This document shows positions 5,524 to 11,631 of a stretch of DNA of 11,631 bases, piece by piece. Source of the stretch: an uncultured Eubacteriales bacterium (GTDB lineage Bacteria > Bacillota > Clostridia > UMGS1883 > UMGS1540); the NCBI GenBank assembly GCA_900552775.1, contig USAP01000042.1, positions 1 to 11,631 on the forward strand, written 5' to 3'. The notes below the pieces were generated by a model that did no database searches, had not been told where the DNA came from, and saw only the letters and a list, made by a program, of their open reading frames with translations. Each line of letters begins with the position of its first letter. The first letter of the stretch is position 1. A program made the position numbers and the translations under genes.

Positions 5524-7178
5524 TGCTCCTCACTTTTCAGCATTTCGTCCGCCGCCGCACGGGCACTGTCGGTTATGCTGTCTCCGCTTATAATTCTTGC
5601 GATTTCCTCCGTTCTGCCGTCTCTGCCGAGAAGCTTTACGTTTGTTTCAAAATCCTTTCCTCTCAGCTTTTTTTCAATCAGATAATGGTGCTTTGCGGCA
5701 GCTGCAATCTGCGGCAAATGTGTGATGGAAATAACCTGTTTCTCTTTTCCGAGGCTTTTCATTTTGTCGCCGATTTTCTGCGCCGCCCTGCCCGAAACAC
5801 CCGTGTCTATCTCGTCGAAAATGAGCGTCGGAACCTTGTCCGCATCCGAAAGCACGGTTTTTATAGCCAGACATATTCTTGACATTTCGCCGCCCGATGC
5901 AATATTTTGCAGCGGTTTTAAAGGCTGCGATGAGCTTGTTGCAACAAGAAATTCTATTTTGTCCGCCCCCGTTGCCGTAAGCTCCGTTTTTTCACACTTC
6001 GCTTCAAAGCGCACATTGCCCATATCGAGCTCTTTCAGCGTTTTAAGAACACCTGCGCAAAGCTTTTCTGCCGCTTTCTTGCGCCTGTCCGAAATTTTGC
6101 CTGCAAGCTTATAAACTTTTTCGTCCGCCTTTTTTATATCCTCTTCAAGCTTTTGCTCATGCACATCTGAAAATTCTATTTTATCTATTTCTTCGCGCGC
6201 ATCGTCGGCATATTTTAAAACCTCTTCCACGGTGCTTCCGTATTTTGTCAAAAGCTTACGGATAAGGTCAAGCCTTTCCTCCGTTTCGGCAAGCTCCGCA
6301 GGGTCAAAATCAAGTCCTTCAAGGTAAGACGAAAGTTCTCTCGCCGCGTCCTCAACTCCGTAAAGCGCTTCGGAAAGTTCAGATGATATCCCCTCCAGCG
6401 CGTTGTCAAAGCGCACACAGTCGCCAAGGCGCGCCGCAGCGCTGCTCAAAAGTTCGTATGCCGTGTTCTCGCCGCCGTAAAGAGCGGAATATGCCTCCGC
6501 CGCTCCCGAGCGCAGCGTTTCGCTGTTGCGCATTATATCTCTGCGCGCCGTAAGTTCCTCCTCTTCGCCCGGCTTTAAATCCGCGGCGTCTATTTCCTCA
6601 ACCCAGAATTTCAAAAGATCAAGTTTTTTAAGACTTTCGCTTTTGGAATCGCGAAGTTCCTGAAGCTCCGACGCAAGTTTTTTCCTTTTTTCAAAAGCTT
6701 CTCTGTACTCCTCCAAAAGCTCGCGGTTTTTTGCCAGAGAATCTATGTATACTATATGGCTGCTCCTGTCGAGAAGCTTCTGCCCGTCATGCTGACCGTG
6801 TATATTAATAAGCAGCGGTGCTATCTGCTTCAGACCCGAAACGGTTGAAAGAGCGCCGTTTATTCTGCACACGTTTCTCCCGTCCTCGTAAAGTTCGCGG
6901 CTTATTGTAATCTCGTTTCCTACAAACTCTCCGATAATTTCCTCGGCAAGTTTTTTGACTTCGTCCGAAACGGTAAAAAGCGCCTCCGCTCCGGCTTTTT
7001 TCTCGCCGAAACGTATGAGCTCCTTCTGCCCTCTCTCACCAAGAAGCATATTTATCGAATCTATTATAAGCGATTTGCCCGCACCTGTTTCGCCCGTGAA
7101 TACGTTAAAGCCGTCATAGAGCATAATTTCGGCATGAGAAATAACCGCAACATTTGAAATAACAAGCTCTGTAAGCAT
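5520..7178 (-). CDS. recN: DNA repair ATPase RecN
   Basis: This 552-residue SMC-like ATPase matches RecN in length and layout. RecN gathers at double-strand breaks and helps hold DNA ends for RecA-dependent repair. The N-terminal ATPase half starts MLTELVISNVAVISHAEI and has Walker A G29-E-T-G-A-G-K-S36, then the family segment INIHGQHDGQKLLD near 124-137. A long charged coiled-coil region spans about 150-370. The C-terminal half has the signature SGGEMSR at 428-434, Walker B TLIFDEIDTGVSG at 451-463 and the H-loop in SITHLPQIAA near 484-493. The ATG is supported by GGGAGG five bases upstream. It follows argR by 29 bases and overlaps the ABC gene by four. A GAAC-containing stretch upstream does not form a proper Firmicute LexA box, so SOS control is not evident here. 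Confidence 0.97.
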   Translation of the reverse strand: MLTELVISNVAVISHAEIMLYDGFNVFTGETGAGKSLIIDSINMLLGERGQKELIRFGEKKAGAEALFTVSDEVKKLAEEIIGEFVGNEITISRELYEDGRNVCRINGALSTVSGLKQIAPLLINIHGQHDGQKLLDRSSHIVYIDSLAKNRELLEEYREAFEKRKKLASELQELRDSKSESLKKLDLLKFWVEEIDAADLKPGEEEELTARRDIMRNSETLRSGAAEAYSALYGGENTAYELLSSAAARLGDCVRFDNALEGISSELSEALYGVEDAARELSSYLEGLDFDPAELAETEERLDLIRKLLTKYGSTVEEVLKYADDAREEIDKIEFSDVHEQKLEEDIKKADEKVYKLAGKISDRRKKAAEKLCAGVLKTLKELDMGNVRFEAKCEKTELTATGADKIEFLVATSSSQPLKPLQNIASGGEMSRICLAIKTVLSDADKVPTLIFDEIDTGVSGRAAQKIGDKMKSLGKEKQVISITHLPQIAAAAKHHYLIEKKLRGKDFETNVKLLGRDGRTEEIARIISGDSITDSARAAADEMLKSEEQ

Positions 7179-7207
7179 TTTAGCCTCCCTTTCGCCATGT
7201 CAAAAAT

Positions 7208-7657
7208 TCACACAAGTTCCTTTAAAGCCTCCGTAAGGCGGCATGCGTGCTGCTCCGACGGCGTTATGACAAGAACCGTGTCGTCTCCGCCTATGGTTCC
7301 CAAAATCTCGCTTCTGCCCATGCCTTCAATCGTTATTGCCGCTGCCTGTGCCATACCGGAAAGAGTTCTTATAACAATCTGATTCAAAGCGCAGTCTATA
7401 CTGAGAACAGAGTTTGCAAAAATTGTTTTAATTCTTGCGCTCCCGTGAGTCATAGTGCCCGAACCGCTTTGCGCATAGCGGTATCTTCCGTCGCTCGTCT
7501 GACATTTTACTATGTGAAGCTCCTTGATATCGCGCGAAACCGTTGCCTGTGTAACTTTATAACCGAGGGCTATAAGTTTGTCCGTAAGCTCCGACTGCGT
7601 TTCTATATTTTTGGATTCAATAAGCGATAAAATGGTATTCTGTCTTTTCTGTTTCAT
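7208..7657 (-). CDS. argR: arginine repressor ArgR/AhrC
   Basis: This 149-residue protein has the normal ArgR length. Residues about 1-70 form the winged helix-turn-helix, with QSELTDKLIALGYKVTQATV at 21-40 and the conserved S41-R42-D-I-K-E-L turn. Residues about 78-149 form the oligomerisation and arginine-binding domain, ending in the conserved G-T-I-G-G-D-D-T motif (120-127), whose two aspartates contact arginine. The hexamer senses arginine, represses biosynthesis and, in Firmicutes, activates catabolism. Its place between nadK and recN is a long-known conserved cluster in Bacillus and Clostridia, unrelated to arginine genes. The ATG has AAAGGAG upstream; nadK ends 21 bases before it. I saw no clear ARG box near the gene, so autoregulation is not evident. 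Confidence 0.96.
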   Translation of the reverse strand: MKQKRQNTILSLIESKNIETQSELTDKLIALGYKVTQATVSRDIKELHIVKCQTSDGRYRYAQSGSGTMTHGSARIKTIFANSVLSIDCALNQIVIRTLSGMAQAAAITIEGMGRSEILGTIGGDDTVLVITPSEQHACRLTEALKELV

Positions 7658-7678
7658 TTCGGAAATTCTCCTTTATAT

Positions 7679-8515
7679 TTATTGCAGCTTTTTACGAAGC
7701 TTATCATAAAAGCTTCTGTCCGAAAGCGTGATAAAATTTGCATATTTTTCGTATTTTTTTATTATTACTTTTTCTCCGCCGCGGAGTATGCAGCCGTTTG
7801 CACCGTCCGCCGTGACAGTGCTTTCGGTTCTGTTTTCATGCGGTTTTTCAATACAAACCGTTGAGGTCGGCGGAACAATAACAGGTCTTGCGTGAAGCAT
7901 GTGCGGACATATCGGGGTTATAATCATAAATTCAAGCCTCGGATCCGCTATCGGTCCGCCCGCAGAAAGCGAATAAGCCGTAGACCCCGTCGGAGTTGAA
8001 ACTATAACACCGTCTGCCAGATAGTTTCCCAGAAATTCATTGTCAACATAAATTTTCAGCCCTTCAAGGCGTGCTATATGCGTTCTCGTTACTACAATAT
8101 CGTTAAGTGCCGTAAACGCCTCAGGTTCACCTTCTTTGCACACCTTTGCCTCAATCATCATGCGGCGCTCAGTATTAAAATCACCCGTCAGCTTTTTGCA
8201 GCCGTCTTTAAGAAATGTGTCCTTTTCCATATTGCTCAGAAACCCGAGCCGCCCCAGATTTATGCCGAGCACGGGTTTGTCAAATTCCGACGCTTTCCTC
8301 GCCGCAGTCAAAATTGTCCCGTCGCCGCCGAGCGCCGCAACAAAATCGCAGCTTTTAAAAATTGTCTCCCCGGGTTCATATTCCGTTCCGCACGCAGATG
8401 CCAAAGCGCGGTTTTCCGTAACAACTTCGGCAAATTCCGCAAAGGCGCGGCATATTTTCGATACTTCCGCCATATCCGTATTTCCGACAGCCTTGATTAT
8501 AACGGCAACTTTCAT
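7679..8515 (-). CDS. nadK: NAD kinase
   Basis: NadK phosphorylates NAD to NADP using ATP or polyphosphate in the cytoplasm. The product is 278 residues, a usual length for the Firmicute enzyme. Key motifs are GGDGT at 63-67 (nucleotide binding), the segment GINLGRLGFLS at about 84-94, ALNDIVV near 136-142, and DGVIVSTPTGSTAYSLSAGG near 168-187, which holds the second conserved substrate-binding region. I chose the ATG at 8515 rather than an in-frame GTG at 8524: AAGGTG at 8522-8527 sits six bases before the ATG and is the ribosome binding site, and the GTG lies inside it. The gap to the upstream PBP gene is 12 bases, so the two are likely co-transcribed. Confidence 0.97.
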   Translation of the reverse strand: MKVAVIIKAVGNTDMAEVSKICRAFAEFAEVVTENRALASACGTEYEPGETIFKSCDFVAALGGDGTILTAARKASEFDKPVLGINLGRLGFLSNMEKDTFLKDGCKKLTGDFNTERRMMIEAKVCKEGEPEAFTALNDIVVTRTHIARLEGLKIYVDNEFLGNYLADGVIVSTPTGSTAYSLSAGGPIADPRLEFMIITPICPHMLHARPVIVPPTSTVCIEKPHENRTESTVTADGANGCILRGGEKVIIKKYEKYANFITLSDRSFYDKLRKKLQ

Positions 8516-8527
8516 ACTTTTCACCTT

Positions 8528-9928
8528 CTATTTGCTTCTTTTGCACCACTCGGATATAAGACCGCGCACAACCGGTCCGCAAGCCTGACCGCCCGTTTTT
8601 GCCGCGTTTTCCATCATTACGCAAACCGCTATCTGCGGATCGTCCGCCGGGGCAAAAGCAATAAACCACGCATGGTCATCGCCTGTATTCTCGGCAGTTC
8701 CGGTTTTTCCGGCAACTTTAACGCCCGAAACGGAAGCAGACGTTCCCGTTCCGCTTTCAACGCATTTTTCCATCATTTTTTTAACTTTTTCGGCCGTTTC
8801 CTTATCCGTTGCCTGAGAAAGTACTTCGCTTTTGTGCGCATATACGTTATAGCCGTTTGACAAGTCGGCGCTCTCAACAAGATAAGGCGCCATCATCTGA
8901 CCGTCATTTGCTATGGCAGATGCCACAAGCGCCATATTCATAGGCGTTACAAGCAAATCTCCCTGCCCCATTCCGACAGCGGCAACATTTGTTTTTTTGT
9001 TGTCTTTCAAAATCTGACCTGTCTGAAGAGGCACATCATAATTTATTTTTTCGCCGATCATGAAATTTTTTGCCGTTGCGGAAAGCTTTGAATAGCCGAG
9101 TTTATCGGCAAGTGTTACGAACACCACGTTGCTCGACACCGCAAATCCCTGATATATATCAATATTTCCGTGCTTTTTGCCGCCGTAGTTTTTAAACTCG
9201 TGGCTGTCCACATACACCGAGCCGTTATCTTCGAATTTCATATCGTCAAGTCTGTTTTCCACAGCCGATGCCGCTGTCACGGTTTTGAAGACCGAACCCG
9301 GCGCATAGAGACCGCTTGTTGCCCTTGCCAAAAATACGCTGTCTTCGCTTTCGGCAAGCTTTGCCCAGTTTTCCTTAAGGCTTTTTTCGTTAGTATCGTA
9401 AGACGGATTCGACAAAAGCGCAAGCGTCGCTCCGGTTTTGGGATTAATTGCCACCACGGCGCCGTTTTTTCCGTTCATAAGCTCCGCCGCTTTTTTCTGA
9501 AGCTTGTGATCTATCGTAAGAGTAAGATTTGCGCCTTCTTTTTTCTCACCGCTTATATACTGTTTCAGGTTAAAAATCTGATTTGAAAACCCCGTTCCCA
9601 TAATATAGCCGTTATAGCTGTTTTCGAGCATGCTCTTTCCGTAGGTCTGACTGCTGTAGCCGATAACATGGGAATACAGACTGCCGTAAGGGTAATTGCG
9701 GATCTGCCTGTCTCCGTCAAACTCGCTGTACGCAAGTTTTTCCCCGTCTGCACTTACAATATCTCCTCTTTTAATGCTTTGTTCTTTCAAAGCGGTTCTC
9801 GGATTTTGTCCGCTTTCGGCGAGTTTCGGCGCTTTGAAAAGCTGAAAATATGTCAGATAAACCATCAAAGACAGGAAAAGCGCCATAAGTATCATCAGCA
9901 CATGAATAATTTTTTTATTCGATGACAT
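8528..9928 (-). CDS. class B penicillin-binding protein (peptidoglycan transpeptidase, PbpA-like)
   Basis: This 466-residue protein cross-links peptidoglycan outside the membrane. One N-terminal membrane helix (about 7-28, IIHVLMILMALFLSLMVYLT) anchors it. A short non-catalytic region follows, with the class B-type segment IKRGDIVSADGEKLA near 52-66. The transpeptidase domain has S212-V-F-K215 with the nucleophilic serine, S265-S-N267 and K408-T-G410. It is compact, like the PbpA proteins of Actinobacteria and Clostridia, rather than the roughly 600-700 residue PBP2 or PBP3. I chose the ATG at 9928: AGGAG lies seven bases upstream, whereas the longer frame from a TTG at 9982 would read back into the rodA gene and add a non-membrane-like head. 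It overlaps the end of the SEDS gene by 14 bases, fitting the rule that a SEDS polymerase works with a cognate class B PBP. Confidence 0.94.
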   Translation of the reverse strand: MSSNKKIIHVLMILMALFLSLMVYLTYFQLFKAPKLAESGQNPRTALKEQSIKRGDIVSADGEKLAYSEFDGDRQIRNYPYGSLYSHVIGYSSQTYGKSMLENSYNGYIMGTGFSNQIFNLKQYISGEKKEGANLTLTIDHKLQKKAAELMNGKNGAVVAINPKTGATLALLSNPSYDTNEKSLKENWAKLAESEDSVFLARATSGLYAPGSVFKTVTAASAVENRLDDMKFEDNGSVYVDSHEFKNYGGKKHGNIDIYQGFAVSSNVVFVTLADKLGYSKLSATAKNFMIGEKINYDVPLQTGQILKDNKKTNVAAVGMGQGDLLVTPMNMALVASAIANDGQMMAPYLVESADLSNGYNVYAHKSEVLSQATDKETAEKVKKMMEKCVESGTGTSASVSGVKVAGKTGTAENTGDDHAWFIAFAPADDPQIAVCVMMENAAKTGGQACGPVVRGLISEWCKRSK

Positions 9929-11189
9929 CGGAAAGCTCCTCCCTTTTACTTGAAATTGCCTGCAAAATCGCAAGAGCCGCAAAGCAGGAAGCCAACGAGC
10001 TTCCTCCCGCGCTTACAAACGGGAGCGTTATACCCGTGAGGGGAATAAACTTTGTAACGCCGCCTATTATTATAAACGTCTGATAGCCGTACATCGCCGA
10101 TATTCCCAGCGCCACCGCTTTGTTGAAAGGTTTTGTGGTGCGAAGCGCAATTTTAACGCCTCTGTATGTAAGCATAAAGAAGAGCATAACAACGCCCACC
10201 GCGCCTATCATACCGAGTTCTTCGCATATTTCCGCAAATATAAAATCGTTTTTTGCAAGCGGAACAAATTCCGGATGCCCGAGCCCCAGTCCGCTGCCCG
10301 TAATGCCGCCCGATGCCATCGCGTAAAGCGACTGAACAATCTGGTATCCCAAATCACCCGCATTTGCAAACGGGTCGCGCCATATTGAAATTCTCTGCTG
10401 AATATGGGTCATCGTTTTTATTCCGACAAGGCTTCCCATCCCCGCCAAAAGAACATTCAGCACCATAATAAGCGCACCTTTGCCGAATACATACTGCATC
10501 GTAAAATATATCATGAAATACAAAAGCGCGGAACCCCATTCTCTCTGCAAAACGAGAAAGCCTATATGCATATATGCCACTGCCATTATAATTATCTGCC
10601 GCGCGGAGGGAGTATTAAAAAGTCTCTCAAGCTTGTTTTTGTACCCGTCCTCCTCAGTTTTGTAAGGCTCTGTGTAAAGCCCTGCCAAAGCTAAGATAAA
10701 AAGCAGTTTTATAATTTCCGAAGGCTGTATGCCAAAGCTTGACGTTCCGAGCCAGTTTTTTGCACCGCCCGACGCTCTGCCAAAAAGCAGCGTTACCGCA
10801 AAAAGCAGAAACGACGCCGCAATATAGCTTTTTATCACGGCAGGCTTATCCCAGAAATCCGCTTTTCTGTAAACCGTATAAACGGCAAAAAACCCCGCCA
10901 TTCCGACATAATAATATAAAATCTGGTGAAGCGCAACATCTTTGTTTAATCTGAAAAGCGATATGATTCCAATCGTAAAAATCATGGAAACTATCAGAAA
11001 AAGATATTCGTCTCCGAGCGAGCCGAACAAAATTATGGCATACGAAACAAGAACAACCGCAAGCAGCGCGGCGCAGAAATAAAGCACCGAAGCGTCAAGC
11101 GATTCTTCCGAAAAAAACAAAACTCCGAAACCTATAAGGTTTGCCAGAAGCACAATAAGAAGCGGAGTAAGGCGTTTGATTTTTTTCAT
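9915..11189 (-). CDS. SEDS-family peptidoglycan glycosyltransferase (RodA/FtsW/SpoVE)
   Basis: This 424-residue protein has about ten membrane helices and polymerises lipid II into glycan strands. Conserved SEDS features are NWLGTSSFGIQPSEIIKLLF at 145-164, the QREWGSALLYF helix near 215-225, the extracellular loop QQRISIWRDPFANAGDLGYQ at 264-283, GGITGSGLGLGHPEFVPLAKNDFIFAEICEELG at about 294-326, and the C-terminal PLTGITLPFVSAGGSS at 383-398. The exact catalytic Asp in the 271-279 loop (D272 or D279) cannot be fixed without an alignment. I give no symbol because RodA, FtsW and SpoVE cannot be told apart by motifs alone; the FHA-SEDS-PBP order resembles the fhaB-rodA-pbpA order of Actinobacteria. 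The ATG has AGGAGG eight bases upstream and follows the FHA stop by three bases. Confidence 0.94.
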   Translation of the reverse strand: MKKIKRLTPLLIVLLANLIGFGVLFFSEESLDASVLYFCAALLAVVLVSYAIILFGSLGDEYLFLIVSMIFTIGIISLFRLNKDVALHQILYYYVGMAGFFAVYTVYRKADFWDKPAVIKSYIAASFLLFAVTLLFGRASGGAKNWLGTSSFGIQPSEIIKLLFILALAGLYTEPYKTEEDGYKNKLERLFNTPSARQIIIMAVAYMHIGFLVLQREWGSALLYFMIYFTMQYVFGKGALIMVLNVLLAGMGSLVGIKTMTHIQQRISIWRDPFANAGDLGYQIVQSLYAMASGGITGSGLGLGHPEFVPLAKNDFIFAEICEELGMIGAVGVVMLFFMLTYRGVKIALRTTKPFNKAVALGISAMYGYQTFIIIGGVTKFIPLTGITLPFVSAGGSSLASCFAALAILQAISSKREELSDVIE

Positions 11190-11192
11190 TTC

Positions 11193-11631
11193 TTACGCCT
11201 CCTCGCCTTTATCGGTTATGTAAATAAACGAAACCTGACCGAATGAAATTCTGTCTCCGTTTATAAGTTCTATCGGGTCTCCCTGCACCGCTTCGCCGTT
11301 TAACATCGTGCCGTTGGTGCTGCCGAGGTCATGCAGATAGCACGCGTCCTCGCGGCACAGAATTTCGGCATGAACGCTCGACAAAAACGGGTCGTTTATG
11401 CAAATTTCACATTCTCTGCTGCGCCCTATTTTAACATCCGCCGAAATTTCGTAGCTCTCGCTCACGGGGAAATCGAGACTGCTTCTTATATTAAGCAGTT
11501 TAAGATACGTCCCGGCTTCGGCAGACGCTGTTTTTTTCTTCATCATAACCGCAATATCCGAATTTACCATCCTGATTATTTTTATTATAAAAAAATAAAC
11601 CAGCAAAACAAAGAGATTCGAGAAGACCTTC
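11193..11631 (-). CDS. membrane-anchored FHA-domain protein, 5' end outside the window
   Basis: The C-terminal part is a canonical FHA phosphothreonine-binding domain: K-I-G-R-S-R-E-C-E-I, then S-S-V-H-A-E-I, then L-H-D-L-G-S-T-N-G-T and L-N-G. These hold the Gly-Arg, Ser-x-x-His and Asn-Gly residues that bind phosphopeptide. A start could be placed at a TTG at 11606, but the frame stays open to the window edge and reads KVFSNLFVLLVYFFIIKIIR just upstream and through it. This is a membrane helix followed by a basic residue, so the gene very likely begins beyond 11631 with a single N-terminal anchor. Clostridial relatives next to RodA/PBP genes have this design (from general knowledge). Its stop is three bases from the SEDS start, so they are co-transcribed and perhaps coupled. 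It probably links Ser/Thr phosphorylation to wall synthesis; no kinase gene is visible here. Confidence 0.9.
   Translation of the reverse strand, partial: KVFSNLFVLLVYFFIIKIIRMVNSDIAVMMKKKTASAEAGTYLKLLNIRSSLDFPVSESYEISADVKIGRSRECEICINDPFLSSVHAEILCREDACYLHDLGSTNGTMLNGEAVQGDPIELINGDRISFGQVSFIYITDKGEEA

Noticed and set aside
7205..7225. Possible LexA/SOS box upstream of recN
   Set aside because: Only one GAAC half-site is present; the required GTTC partner at four-base spacing is missing, and the site is inside the argR 3' end.
8078..8860. Long plus-strand open frame antisense to nadK and the PBP
   Set aside because: It has no recognisable domain and low-quality composition; it is explained as a shadow of two well-supported minus-strand genes.
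9929..9982. A longer start for the class B PBP at a TTG (9982), adding 18 residues
   Set aside because: The extension lies wholly within the end of the SEDS gene, reads as a basic non-membrane head, and the ATG at 9928 has a well-spaced AGGAG site.

Overview
The window reads as ordinary chromosome from a spore-forming, Gram-positive Firmicute, most likely a member of Clostridia. The evidence is AGGAGG-type ribosome binding sites before almost every gene, σA-type promoters, an orphan spoVAE sporulation gene, the clostridial nadK-argR-recN cluster, and an FHA / RodA-FtsW / class B PBP cell-wall module. GC is intermediate by eye. I see no tRNA, rRNA, CRISPR array, transposase, integrase or phage gene.

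Layout. All genes but one lie on the minus strand, so transcription runs from high to low coordinates. From the right edge: an FHA-domain protein (11193 to the edge, 5' end cut off), a RodA/FtsW-type SEDS glycosyltransferase (9915-11189), a class B penicillin-binding protein (8528-9928), NAD kinase (7679-8515), the arginine repressor ArgR (7208-7657), the DNA repair ATPase RecN (5520-7178) and a two-domain ABC exporter (3784-5523). These seven genes are tightly packed: gaps are at most 29 bases, and pbp/rodA and ABC/recN overlap. They look like one operon ending at a hairpin at 3745-3781. A D-Ala-D-Ala carboxypeptidase (2615-3742) follows, and its ribosome binding site sits inside that hairpin.

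Next come a small broken gene (2229-2499) with a near-consensus promoter and a one-base frameshift, then the monocistronic rpsT (1862-2128) with its own promoter and terminator. A two-gene unit follows: a YdcZ-type small membrane transporter and spoVAE (964-1760). The only plus-strand gene is an AraC-family regulator (78-962), which meets spoVAE tail to tail with one base between the stops.

How the parts fit. FHA, SEDS polymerase, class B transpeptidase and the DD-carboxypeptidase concern peptidoglycan synthesis and trimming. NadK, ArgR and RecN are a conserved housekeeping set with no evident functional link to the wall genes. YdcZ plus SpoVAE suggests a membrane-transport role, possibly in sporulation. 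I found no convincing new multi-gene system. The points most worth a second look are the frameshifted small gene, the terminator hairpin that hides the carboxypeptidase ribosome binding site, and the orphan spoVAE beside a transporter.
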